A DNA stretch of 64,000 nt from Isoetes taiwanensis (taxonomy: Eukaryota > Streptophyta > Lycopodiopsida > Isoetales > Isoetaceae), in contig JAJEKV010000485.1 of the NCBI GenBank assembly GCA_021234155.1, positions 62,001-126,000 of the forward strand, given 5' to 3'. Below are positions 11,518-22,295 of the stretch, piece by piece (the first letter of the stretch is position 1; each line of letters begins with the position of its first letter). The notes beneath the pieces were generated by a model, which saw only the letters and a list, made by a program, of their open reading frames with translations, was not told the DNA's origin and made no database searches. The position numbers and the translations under genes are program-made.

Positions 11518-11562
<45 letters not shown>
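11300..11562 (+). mobile_element. tRNA-derived SINE, full-length copy with (TATC)n tail
   Basis: The head resembles a pol III promoter. An A box (tggtctagtgg) lies at 11,309-11,319 and a B box (gttcgagacc) at 11,354-11,363, at tRNA-like spacing. A tRNA-unrelated body (gttggggtcaaatcc, gtgtgtggtcacatgtcc, cctagtggcgtgacg) follows, then about eleven TATC units at 11,518-11,562. Related copies occur on the minus strand at 6,671-6,812 and 56,941-57,157. The three copies share the body and the tail motif, which defines a family. The acceptor-stem and 3' CCA region are not preserved, so this is not a functional tRNA gene. Confidence 0.85.
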
Positions 11563-12020
11563 ATTAAAAAAGATAAATTATGAGCACAATAATACCTAAC
11601 ATGGGAAGTTAAAACTCTTGAGCTTTATTATTTGATTAGTAGAATTACATGTACTTGTGAAATATGTTCCCGCTTTCCAAGTCAAGTTGTGCTATTATAT
11701 TGGATTGTTGTACTACTGATTTAATATTTAATTGTTACACATTAAATATAGCTTTTATTCAATTGTATTCTATCTACCTATCTATCTTTATAGTGCAATG
11801 GTTGTTGTCCATACTTGTAATGATTATTGTGTGGGAGATAGATTGCATCTGTGAAGGCTGAAAAGATGCTCGATAGAATGCTCCAAGCATGCTTGCAAAG
11901 AGTGCTCCACGTTCTCTAATTTGCAAGAGAGAGTTTTAGGTGATTATTTACATGAACATAGAAGAATTATAGGTACACGAGCTTGTGTGCATGTAATTGC
12001 CATCTAATAAAATACATGTT
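11563..12020. other. Intergenic DNA, target side of the downstream LINE
   Basis: AT-rich with no gene. The last 30 bp (catgtaattgccatctaat..., about 11,989-12,020) closely resemble 19,608-19,637 and may be one side of the LINE target-site duplication. Confidence 0.5.
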
Positions 12021-12091
12021 TAGAATAGAATAGAATAGAATAGAATAGAATAGAATAGAATAGAATAGAATAGAATAGAATAGAATAGAAT
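12021..12091. repeat. (TAGAA)n microsatellite, about 14 units
   Basis: An uninterrupted pentanucleotide array, read as (TTCTA)n on the minus strand, sits exactly at the 3' end of the LINE. This makes it the element's tail in place of poly(A). Confidence 0.95.
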
Positions 12092-12259
12092 ACATTTATG
12101 TCCCTTGTGCCATAAGGCCCCGGACTTGTGTAGCATGGGCTTATGCCCCTAAAAGGGTGCTACTAGCACATCACTGTTATAATGTAGCCTTTTCGAAGGC
12201 TGACTTTTTCTTTTAATACCAAAGATCCCGCTTTACCTCGGGCTTCTTGGCCGCGGTTT

Positions 12260-15200
12260 GATGCGTCGTTATCAATCGCCTTTTAGCCGAGCAATTTGTG
12301 TGAGGCTATATGACCCATTTTTGTACGGATCATATTACAAACCCTCTTTCACTTTGGTACTTGGTCGTATGGGTCCGGTTGTCATTCCGTGGATCGCCCG
12401 CCAAATCCCGTAATAATTCATCATCTTCATCACTGGGTGGACTGTTCCCCCACCTTATATTTCTATATTCTGCCCCTCGATGTCTCCGTAGATCGGGCGG
12501 TCATTAATCATATGGTTCTCATCCTCTATTCTCCCCCGGCCACGATTCTCGTGATATCCCGCCCTCCTTGTCTACCCCTCTCCACCTGCCTTTTTCGATT
12601 CTTAGATCATGACTTCCCATCCTAAATCCGCCAAGATGTCCCTTCCGTTTTTCCCCAATATGTTATCCCCGATATATCGGGTGTCCTATTTGTTGGTCCG
12701 ATTAAAAACTTGTATGAGCCACTGTCTTGGGTCCTGTGATGCCTTTTGCGACCATGCTCTTGTCGCTATATGTCCGCCCTCCTCATTCCATGCCCCTCTT
12801 CTATTAGGTCACTCAGGTTTAATCCCATCCACCGGGTCCATGTTGCCACCTCTTTAAACCATCCAATGCTTTCGAGGATATGTGATTTTGTTTGATTCTG
12901 ATTGCAATGCCGACAGCTTCCCCCTTGTATGTCTCCCCGTTGTCTCGAAAGCGTGTACCTTATGGTTTCTCTCCCATGCTCTCACTTCCATCGGTTTTTG
13001 CCCCCGTTTCGAGGACCATGATTGTCGGGCGTGTTTGTCCTTACCCCTGAATTCGCCTCCGCGCCATTGCCTAAGAATTCCTTCCCGCTTCCCGGGTTTC
13101 CATAAACCCCGCCCCCATGCTTCTCGCTCCGCATAACCGAAAGTGGTGGCTATTGCTGCAATCGAATAGATAACATTTGATGTCCCAATCGGTTATTCTA
13201 CTGTTACAAAAGTTTTTCATGTTAAAGTAGCTTCCTATAGCTGATTGAATGGGTGTTAGCTCCTTTGGCCCATTTCCCCTGTGCCATACGCATCATAACC
13301 TAGATATCCAGATTCGCTGATTCCTCTATCTCTTTACCTTTATATTTGAAAGGTTTATGCCTGTTCTTGTGTCCAAAGATGACTATCTTAGTTTTTGCTA
13401 GATTCACCGCCACCTGTGATCCTCCGTAATTGTTCTAGAATTTTGAGCAGCCTCAGGCATTCCTTTGTTCTTTGTTGCCATCATACTTAGATCATCCGCG
13501 ATATAGCATTATTCAGACCTTCGCGGTCTCCTAGTGTGGGGGCATACTCGCCTCCTTGCTGTTCGCTATGTATCCCTATAGTGCATCTATGTATATTCCA
13601 AACAAGTGTTGGGGATAACGGCAGCCCCTCGCTTTTACACCTAAGTGTCACAGTTATCTACCGTCCTTCCCTGCTCCATCTTAGCATACACCTTGTGGTA
13701 CGGTCTTTGCTATCGATCCTACCATATTTCTGGGCTTGCATGTCCATCGGTCTTTTTAGCAACTTCTCTCTGGGATCAGATCAAACGCTTTTTCTCAAAT
13801 CTACAAAGCAACAAATTATTTTCCTTCCCTGCACTTTGTTCTGCTCTATTAATATCCGAAGGGTCACGAGGTGATCTGTGGTTGAGTGCTCCGGTCTGAA
13901 CCCTGCTTGCCCTTGTGCTCTCATATTTCCTTCTTCTGCCCATTTCTTTAGTTTGTTATCCAATACCTTCCCAAACCATTTTCTAAAAATCGAGCTTACC
14001 ATTATCGCCCTATAGTTCCCCGGATCTTTTCTATTTCCTCGCCTTTATGTAGAGGTATGACTCTATTGTATGTCCATCCGTGTCTGAAGTCCTCAGATGT
14101 ATGATGCCATTGAAAATGTCTCAGAATCTGTCCCATTTTCGCCTCAAAGACACTTCCAGCCTTCCACGGTTAGGGCCCAGATAGATCCGTGCTTTATGAT
14201 TGGCCATCCCGCTTAGGGCTAGCATTACTTCTAACATGTTGAAGCATGGTTTGTCCCGGTCATCTTTGTATGGGTATTGGCTTTGGAGGTGCCCCTGTCT
14301 TGTATAATTTGTCCAGGTAACTCTCCCATCCCCGGTTCCAATGCCATCTTGTTCGTTCTTTGTTTTCATATTGCTACCCCTCCTTTGTTTTTGAATCCTC
14401 TCCAAAATCTTCGGGCTGTTTTTTTCAAAGATTTTCCCATGTACCATTGGTGTCAGAAGAGGTTATTGTATCTCTTCTTCTTCAAGATTCTTATGTATCT
14501 TTGCCTTTTCTTCCCGGTATGTCTCCTTTCCCTGTGTTTTCTTACATTCCTCTTGTATTCTCTGCAGACTCGTCATCATACCATTTGAAGCTTTGAATGC
14601 CCCGCTCTTCCCGATTTTGATCTTTTTCCCAAACACATCTGTTGCTACCCTTACCATGATGTTATTTAGGTGTTCCCATTCTCACTTGCATTGTGCTTTC
14701 CCCAATCCCATTCTCCCATTTCCTCCTTGATCATTTGGGTGAAGGTTTTTCAGATTTCTCCGGAATTGAATCCTCACCCTGTCTTTATTATCTTCCTTTC
14801 TTTTTCGTCAGGCTATCTTTTTGTGGCGTCCCCTAGCCCGATTGTTAGTTTAATCGGTCTATGGCTTTTCCCTTTTCCCAAATCGGCCATTCTTGTAGCA
14901 TCGGGTCCTTCTATCTTTTCCATTGCTTGATCGCTCACAATTATATAATCCACTATGCTCTTACCATGTGTGTTTTGGCTCGTGAAACCTCCCCGTCCCC
15001 TCCATTTTCCCACGCCATTAGCTATAATCATCCCCATTTGCCGCAAGTGACTTCCAACAATAATTCACCTCTAGCATTGACCTCGCCTTTATCTTCGTAT
15101 CCCTCGCCATTCCTCGTGTCCTCCGTCAGATACACTATCTCGACCATCTTTCTCATCCGTGTGTGTACTTTGTGCCCTGTTCTCGTCTGGTTCTCGCATT

Positions 15201-15680
15201 TAGATCTCCTACTATAATCATTGGTCCTTGCTCCTTCCATTTCGTTATATTCTCTCCCTAGTTCCAAAGAATTCTAGCTTATCAACAATTTGGCGGGTAA
15301 TATGTAATTATCGAACTACATCTTGTTTGTTTTTCAATTGATACTCAAAACCATATATCTTTTATTGATATCCTGAATGTAACATACATGCATTGTTAAT
15401 CTGACTATTCTTTATATAACAAGCCGGACTGCACTCCCCTCCTATTTTAAAATCCCCGCTTTTCCAAAGATGTGAGCAGTTGGTATCCTTCCTCCTCCGC
15501 GCGCCTTTTAACGTTATGCTCCCATGTCTCCGCTGCATATTATGTCGCGGAAGTAGGCACCTTCTAATCTTTTTCTCCATCATCCCATGGGTACCCGCAC
15601 AGTTCAGTACCATAATGTCGGCGTCTTTTCCCCGAGGTTGCTCCTTCCGGGGTCTCCATGTTTTTCGTGCCATTGCCTGT
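12260..15680 (-). pseudogene. LINE ORF2 remnant: APE-type endonuclease plus reverse transcriptase
   Basis: The endonuclease begins near 15,640 (DIMVLNCAGTHG, the usual SWNxxG region). It ends with HGKSIVDYIIVSDQAMEK and KSHRPIKLT (14,813-15,046), matching the C-terminal motifs of APE endonucleases, where SDHxP is expected. RT motifs follow: GQAGFRPEHSTTDHL..LRILIEQ and CCFVDLRKS (13,781-13,920, where FVDFxKAFD is expected), a YIADDLSMM active-site motif near 13,490, and VNLAKTKIVIFG near 13,400. No RNase H was identified. The QAGFR..ST.DH signature differs from the QxAFVxGR form common in angiosperm L1 elements and points to another LINE clade. Frames are broken every 50-100 codons. Confidence 0.75.
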
Positions 15681-15689
15681 TCTCCTTGG

Positions 15690-16530
15690 TCTTCCCCTGG
15701 TCTTCATTGTCGGGGTTGGCCCTCCGAACCCCGCTTGTGTTGCTCGCTCTTTCGTTTCCCCGCCCGCTTCTTCCTATTGCTCTGTTCCGGTTCCCCACCG
15801 TGATTACTCTTAGTGCTCCCCCGCAGTCAGTTCTCCAGCCCTGTTGTTGTATAGACTTTGGGGTGTATTTTCCTTTCCGCTCCGTTGATTTTGCTATCCC
15901 CCGCAACGGTTTATGTCCCTCTAGCGGTTGAGTCGCTTGTTCTCTTACCCTCTTGTGTATGTAGACCTTGCCATTCTTGACCCCCGCTTGTATCCCCGCT
16001 GGTTCAGCTCCCTGCTTTGGCCAATTCCCCTCGCAGCCCCCGCCCTCGCATCACCGCTAATGACCTCGCACTTTGATTCCATTCCTCAACTGATCCCATC
16101 TCGTAGGATCCTTTCCTTGGTTGCCATGTCCCTCAACATCAGGTTTATGTGTCTCGATCTCCTCCATTGGCCCGGGATCAGAGGGCTTTGACGATGACGC
16201 CTCGTGTTCCTTGAACACCGCTTCTATCACTCGCTATATATCCTCGTTAGGGCCTCTCTGCCATCCCAATTAGCCTAACAACATGCTTAATTTTATTTTG
16301 CTCCTCATATTCCATTAAATGTGGCTTTATCCTATCAAATGACTCCCATGCATCCAGCTTTCAACATTTGATTTCTCTAATTCAACCAACCTTGCGGTGA
16401 TCTTTGCTTTCTTCTTCTTCGATTTGGCCCATTCTCATTTTGCATTTCCTCATTCGTCTTCCACCCCTCCTACTCTCATGTCTATGCTAGTGATGGCTAT
16501 CTTGTTGTTGCTGCACGTTTCAGCCATGTT
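15690..16530 (-). pseudogene. LINE ORF1 remnant (coiled-coil/charged protein)
   Basis: A minus-strand ATG near 16,530 begins MAETCSNNKIAITS, followed by a lysine/glutamate-rich, coiled-coil-like stretch (EWAKSKKKKAKITARLVELEKSN). Further on are acidic and basic low-complexity parts (STERKGKYTPKS, RSGRGNERASN). It sits directly before the endonuclease, the position of ORF1 in LINEs. No RRM or zinc knuckle could be confirmed. Stops interrupt the frame. Confidence 0.4.
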
Positions 16531-16559
16531 GGTAGGGTCAACCTACCCCAAGCCCCCGA

Positions 16560-18560
16560 CAGAGTTCTTAGGCAATGGAAGACAAAATAATAATACTCAT
16601 GACAAATAAAAAATATAATTCCGATTAATTACTTACGCCAACACCACCACAACTAGGCTCATAACTTCCGTTATACCCCTTAAGCCTAGCCGCGACCGCT
16701 TCCTTTTACTCCTTGCATTAATTATTATGTGAGTGCAAACTTGTAATATTTATTATCCTTGATTTGTTTTAGCATCACATGGTCTTCTCCTTGTTATTTT
16801 ATTTTTATCTTTTTTCTTTTTTTTTTCTTTTATGTATAATGGAATCGAAATGTTAAATTTTTATGTAGACTTATGAAATTGTTAGGTTAACATTTAGTTA
16901 GGTCTTCACGTTAAAAATTGATTTAGGGCAAAACCGCAACCTTTGCTCGAGAAGGGCAAAGGCCATGCACAACCCGGCTCTTCTCCTGAATCGATTCGAT
17001 TCCTCACTCTCTCCGCTATGGCATGATCAAATCGGCCGATTCCATCCTTCCTCAACTCGGTTTTGCCTTCTCCGATTTTTTCTTCTTTTGCCGATTGATT
17101 CTTCACAAGGATGGGTTCCGGCAGAATGAAATGTTCTATTCTTGGGCTCTAATAGTTAGTAGACTTAGTTGGGTTCAGCTTTTCTGGCTTCTTCGTGTCC
17201 TAACAATGGCATGATAAGGTTCCCCGGGGTAATGATTTCGAAAAAACACAGCCGATTTAGCTTCGATTCTTGGGCAACAGGTAATGGTTGAAGTTCGGGT
17301 TGTTGCAGCTCTATCTTCCAAGCATGGGCAATTTTATGGCAAGGAACCAAAGAAATAAGACTTTGGGCAAAATGCTTCTAAGTTCTTTCCTTATTTATGA
17401 TTTACTACGATAAGAATTGTAGGTTTAGCAACCAAAGATATATATGACTTTTTACTCAATAAAATTTCGATTTATTTCCTTCATGACATTAGAAACAGAG
17501 CAGCACATTTAACATGATTTTCTTTCTCTTTTTATCTCTGATATTCTTACTCATTCCATTTAGATTCTTATTACAGCTTAAGACTCTTACAGATTCAAGA
17601 CAGATACAAAGATGCGCCAATATTCACAAAGGATTTCCTTCAGGGTAAATCCCTTTGAATACTGCCAATACAATCAGACAGAATTTATTTGACTTAGATT
17701 TCATCACCACACTCACACACAAAAGAAATTATTCATTCACACAAACTAGCATCATCATCATCATAAACTAGAAAGGAAACATCATGCACAAGCAATGATG
17801 GACCAGATCCGCATCAGACGCCAGCAATCACAGAGAGCGCACTCGAATAGGCACAAAAAGGGTAGTTTTTCCATTCACGTTGTTTTCCTCTTTTATACAA
17901 CCCAACAAAAACTGGACCTTTTAAAAAATACAATCTTTGCCCTCCATGTGGAAAAAACTTCCTTAAGCTCCAAGATTTTGACACCTAAGCGATCCTTGAT
18001 CTTCCATCTCCTCCAATCACATCATTTGTGCTTTCTCCTTACCATTAAAAATTGAATTTCTAATGGTCTTCAATAATATAAGCATCCAAATCTTCAAAAA
18101 TAACCTTGTAACTATGCACTTTGGTCGATTTTGAGCCCATACTTCTTCATTGCAGCTTTTTCCATAATTTGCTTCACCCAAAAATCAAAATTTCTCACAG
18201 CCGACCGCCCACAAGCCAATGCGCTGAGTGCATCCGTGTTCGGATCTTTGATTCTAGCCGCTTTTATCCATCTCGGTGCTGTGAAGTCCCTAAGGTCCCG
18301 TATGGCTCACTCTGGGCTCTAATACCGATCCGATCTTCTCTGGCCGGGCCGCTGATACTTTGTACCATAGCTCTCGCTTTCCAAGAGAGTCCCGTGGTAA
18401 AGACTCTGCGGGTGGCTCTAGGCAAAGGCGCTTTGTGCTCGGCTCTCACTTGTAGGATAGCCGCCGCCTCCCCTAAGACTATATATTCCTCCCCTTCTAA
18501 ACGGTATTTTTATTCATAATTACTGCTCTAATTTGAAATTCAAAATTTAAAATGCTAAAG
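16560..18560. other. Possible nested insertion in the LINE 5' region
   Basis: This stretch is more AT-rich than the LINE on either side and has no LINE coding signature. On the minus strand at about 18,310-18,332 is ggtattagagcccagag, which resembles the tRNA-iMet primer-binding site of plant copia elements (TGGTATCAGAGC) at 10 of 12 bases. A TATA-like atatata lies upstream at about 18,480. No paired LTRs were found, so a degraded LTR element is possible but not shown. Confidence 0.3.
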
Positions 18561-18869
18561 GCCATAATTAATTCCGGGGTCGGCCTTTTTTTATTGTCAA
18601 GCACCTTCTTTCGCCCTCATTTGCCCAAGGTTGATCCCTTCGGGTTTTTCGAGGTCGATTAGTTGGGTAGATACCGCCTCCCGCATTGATTACGCTTGGT
18701 ATTTCGGTCTCGCACTAAATTTCTCAGATCCCTCAGATCTTTTGTAGTTCTATATTCCTCGTGATTTTGCATGTGTCATTTTGTGGGCTGGAATCATGGA
18801 AACAGAGGGGGCCGTGGCCCGCCTCCCCGGGTCTGCGTATGGGGTAAAATCCTACTGCTCATAATTGCC

Positions 18870-19290
18870 CCAATCCTTAGTGTCCGGGCAATTTCGCTAT
18901 CCGAGGTATTCTTCATACCGCTATAAGTCATATGTTGTTCATGATGTTATATTATATTGTATTATAATGATTTTTAGTGGTCCGGGTACCAGCTTGGTGG
19001 GTCCAAACCCTCGCTATCCTCGGTGTGTGTACGCGGAGGCTTGGCCTTATGTCCCGTGAATCCTTGCCCCCGCCACCACCTTTTACTCAGGCGGCCGACA
19101 GAATCAGTAATCGAGGTATTCTCCATACCTCTCTAAATAAGTCATATGCTGTCCCCAAGGGTGCCAATGTGTTTTGGTGGTCCGGGTTACCGGTTGGTGG
19201 GTCTAGCCCTCGCTATCCGGTGTACTCGGTGGAGGCATAGCCTCTCAATTCCGTGAGCTTGCCCCCGTCCGCCTTTTACTCCGAGGTTCC
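18870..19290 (-). repeat. 200-bp tandem repeats at the 5' end of the LINE
   Basis: The block tggtccgggt..ccggttggtgggtc..ccctcgctatcc..gtgtac starts at 18,978 and again at 19,178, exactly 200 bp apart. The block gaggtattc(t)tccatacc..ctataagtcatatg occurs at about 18,903 and 19,112. Two full units plus a partial one are visible. They lie at the presumed 5' end of the minus-strand LINE, where some LINEs carry repeated promoter monomers. Confidence 0.75.
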
Positions 19291-19604
19291 CTTTGTCAGG
19301 TGTGTACCTTCACGATCCCACCCTACTTGTATTTTTACTTAGTAGGGTTCCCCTCGATGGCAAATTATTCCCTGCTCCTTGCCTATCCCTTTATATGTCG
19401 CCCCTCATCTTGTACTCCCTTTGTTTCATATGTGTTCGCCACCTTTTTTCGCTCCGAAGTCGATATCTCCCACGATATGATCCATTTTGTCTAATTCTCG
19501 ATGTTATCTTTTTCTGTTCTATTGCCCAATATAGCCCGTGTCTCCTGTAATGTTTCCCTACTTTGTATATATATCCATTTGGTGGTCCTAGATTCCTAGA
19601 TGTA

Positions 19605-20270
19605 GAAGCATGCAATTGCCATCAATAAAATGCATTACAGGTTCCGAACTTCTTCCAAAAGAGATTGATATTCCTTTTGTTTTCTCAGAACTTGTTATAA
19701 TATTAGTAACAATGTTCGATAAAATCCCAAATAAACTTTTGTCAGTCCCGAAAGAATCACTGGATACCCCATCAACAAACTGGTTCTATAGTCGACGTTG
19801 ACACTACAAAGGAACTACACCACAAATGAACTAATGATCATCAACCTACGAAAAATAATAATGCCATACCCTTGAATATGAAAAATGGGTTTTCATTATC
19901 CGCCTAATATTTTGTGCCCAAACCCACAAACTACCTTTATAATTGTGTTACTTACATCAAGCTAAAATTGATCGACACCAAACTATAAAAAATTTTAGGA
20001 TCTTCAAATATTAGTTTCACGATAAATCCAAAATATTGTTTAATATGAATGTTCCGCTTCATAGCATGTTTGCTCTATTGGGTTGTTTCGACATCAATTG
20101 GTGTAAAATTAGGGGTCAATTTTGGAAGGCACTTTGGTAAACCATTTTGTCTACTCTAGTAGGTTGTGCTGGGATGAAATGATAGGGTAATTTGTGAAAG
20201 GTTGTCAAAACGAAAAAAAAAAAAAGAAAAAGCATGTGAAAATATGGCAAAGACCATTACAAACGTGCAA
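19605..20270. other. AT-rich intergenic DNA
   Basis: No coding or structural signal beyond the presumed target-site copy at 19,608-19,637 and an A-rich run at about 20,211-20,232. Confidence 0.5.
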
Positions 20271-20949
20271 AGTTCAAGGTACATAATTGCTTTTCCTCCT
20301 ATTAATAATGTGGACCAATTGAGGCTATATGTAAATAGTTGTATGAATTGTATAGTTCAAGGTACATAATTGCTTTTCCTCCTATTAATAATGTGGATCA
20401 ATTGAGGCTATATGTAAATAGTTCTATGAATTGCATGGGAAAATGAAATGATTTGTATTGTATAAACTGTATTAGTTAAAAATTATTTATGCATGGAGGG
20501 TATATACACCAAGTTAGTTATAGGAATTTAGTTCGGCTTGCCAACAAAGTACCTTGTTTCGTCCCAAGATCCATTGCAACAAATTCAACTAATGAAAATA
20601 TCAAAGGGCTTTTGAAAATCGAAGGCATTAATGGGTTGGTTTCTGGGTCTTCCATGCCCTATGCTTAAGGTGGTTCCTTGTCTTTCTTCCATACATAAAT
20701 GCTTTGTTAACAAACCGACAAAATGTTGTTATTTCAAGGTAGCAAATCAACATATAAAGTCTCAACAGCTTTATACACTTTCTTGTATTTACAATGTTCT
20801 TGTCATGGCATTAAAATGTTGGGTTCCATTCCATCTATTTTAGATAAATAAGAAAATGGCAACATATGGCTAAGAACAAAGAACTTACTTTTGTCTGCAT
20901 CGCAGATGAATGTCTTGAGTATTTGCAATGAAGTGGGTCAAAGACCTTT
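20271..20949 (+). repeat. Duplicated segment R1, copy A
   Basis: About 600 bp from agttcaaggtacataattgc to caatgaagtgggtcaaagacc are repeated in direct orientation at 41,371-41,965 with a few percent divergence and small indels. Copy A also has an extra partial tandem unit of about 77 bp at its left end (agttcaaggtacataa at about 20,273 and 20,350). Similarity ends exactly where a CACTACAAGAG sequence begins at 20,950. Confidence 0.9.
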
Positions 20950-21640
20950 CACTACAAGAGGATAGCCATTTTTCATCACTTTAATATCACCTAAAATTTC
21001 AAAAAGTATCAAGTGATATAAATAATGATATTCATGTATAGTGATGCTACCAATGACAACATTATATCATCTATAGCATCATCCAAGAATGTCATAGATA
21101 TGGTCAACAATTATATCAAAAGATCAATTAATGACAATATATGTGTTACTAATAGCCATGAATAATATCACATATTGCATCAACTTTACCATCATTTATT
21201 ATCCAATAGTGCTAATGACAATATAAGTGTTATAGCTTATGCCACTTATAGTATCACCCGTATTTCATGTATAGGTACCATAATATTAATATTATGTCGC
21301 TCGCTACCATAAATAATATCACATATTGCATTAGCTTTTACCATCATTTATTATCTAATGGTATTAATGATAATGTAAATGTTATAGCTTATGCCGCTTA
21401 TAATGATCACCCATAGCTTTCATCTACAAAGGTCACACATTGACTAATAATATATCAATCAGCATATCATATGATGCCATATGTGTCGATATAATAGCAT
21501 CATTGTTAATATCACGATTTACATTACTTTTTACTATCAATACTTATCGAATTTTGATAATGATAGATGGATGGATGGATGGATGGATGGATGGATGGAT
21601 AGATGATGTGTTAATGCTTATTATAATCGTAATATAATTT
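20950..21640 (+). repeat. AT-rich array opening with a CACTA-type terminus
   Basis: CACTACAAGAG at 20,950 matches the terminal sequence of plant CACTA/EnSpm transposons. It is followed by 600 bp of AT-rich, atgatg/atcatc-biased repeats. One unit (tcacatattgcat..accatcatttattatc..gttatagcttatgcc) recurs at about 21,168 and 21,319, a 151-bp period. Subterminal repeats of this kind are usual in CACTA elements. The opposite terminus is uncertain. Confidence 0.5.
21566..21605. repeat. (GGAT)n microsatellite
   Basis: About eight perfect ATGG units flanked by gata-like units. It is not associated with a visible SINE or LINE end. Confidence 0.95.
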
Positions 21641-22090
21641 GTAATGGCACTACCTTGTTGTATTCTATCTATCTCTTCAAGCTGTATTTCCACACCGTGA
21701 TTCTTCAAACCAGATTTTCAATTTATCTTTCGATTTCCCCGATAAGTTTTGATTTCGACAAATATACCACCCAATGGGCCTGGACATGGCGCCCAAGAGT
21801 TTGGTCTTTTGGCTATGTCGCTTTTTGTCGCAAAACTTTAATACGGATGATTGGCACAAGATTTCCATTAAGCAAAAGCTTCAACTCGTACGATGATTCA
21901 GCCAATGAACCCACTCCTTGAGGCAGCCAGAGACCCTCGTGACTTTGGAGCCCCTCAAAACCCCACACCCGCCAGAGTTGGCATCGCAATAATTGTGAGT
22001 GAAGTTCTATTCTAATCTATGAGAAGCAAGCATGAGATTAGAGCAAAGGGCATGTTAAATGGTGTCGGTTATACAAAGCTTTGAAAGACC
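21640..22090. other. Region before the second LINE, no gene called
   Basis: It contains short open frames on both strands without family signatures. It may include the extreme 5' end of the LINE that follows; the boundary was not resolved. Confidence 0.4.
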
Positions 22091-22295
22091 TATGAGAAGC
22101 AAAGGGCGAGGGTCAAAGTCAAAAGTCAAAGGTGGTGGGCACCCCTACCCGTGTTGCCGGGCTCGCTAGAAACACACCGACACCCCCCGCCCACCACTTA
22201 GGGTTTCCGCTGACTAACCCAAAAGGTGCTCGCCCGCTTCTGAGTCCCCAAATTCAATTTAGGCACCCTTTCCGCAGCCAAGAGACCCTCAAACT

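Larger units (their letters stand above)
12021..19604 (-). mobile_element. LINE non-LTR retrotransposon with (TTCTA)n tail, degenerate
   Basis: On the minus strand the order is a 5' region with 200-bp repeats, an ORF1 start near 16,530, endonuclease, reverse transcriptase, a 3' UTR, and a (TTCTA)n tail at 12,091-12,021. The flanks catgtaattgccatc..taataaaatacatg (about 11,989) and catgcaattgccatc..aataaaatgcat (about 19,608) look like an aged target-site duplication of about 28 bp. If so, the whole 7.6 kb is one insertion. The stretch 16,560-18,560 does not look LINE-coding and may be a long 5' UTR or a nested insertion. Many stops and frameshifts show it is inactive. Confidence 0.65.

Noticed and set aside
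18300-18335. A tRNA-iMet primer-binding-site-like sequence suggesting a copia element on the minus strand
   Set aside because: Only 10 of 12 bases match and no paired LTRs or copia coding sequence were found nearby, so no element is called.
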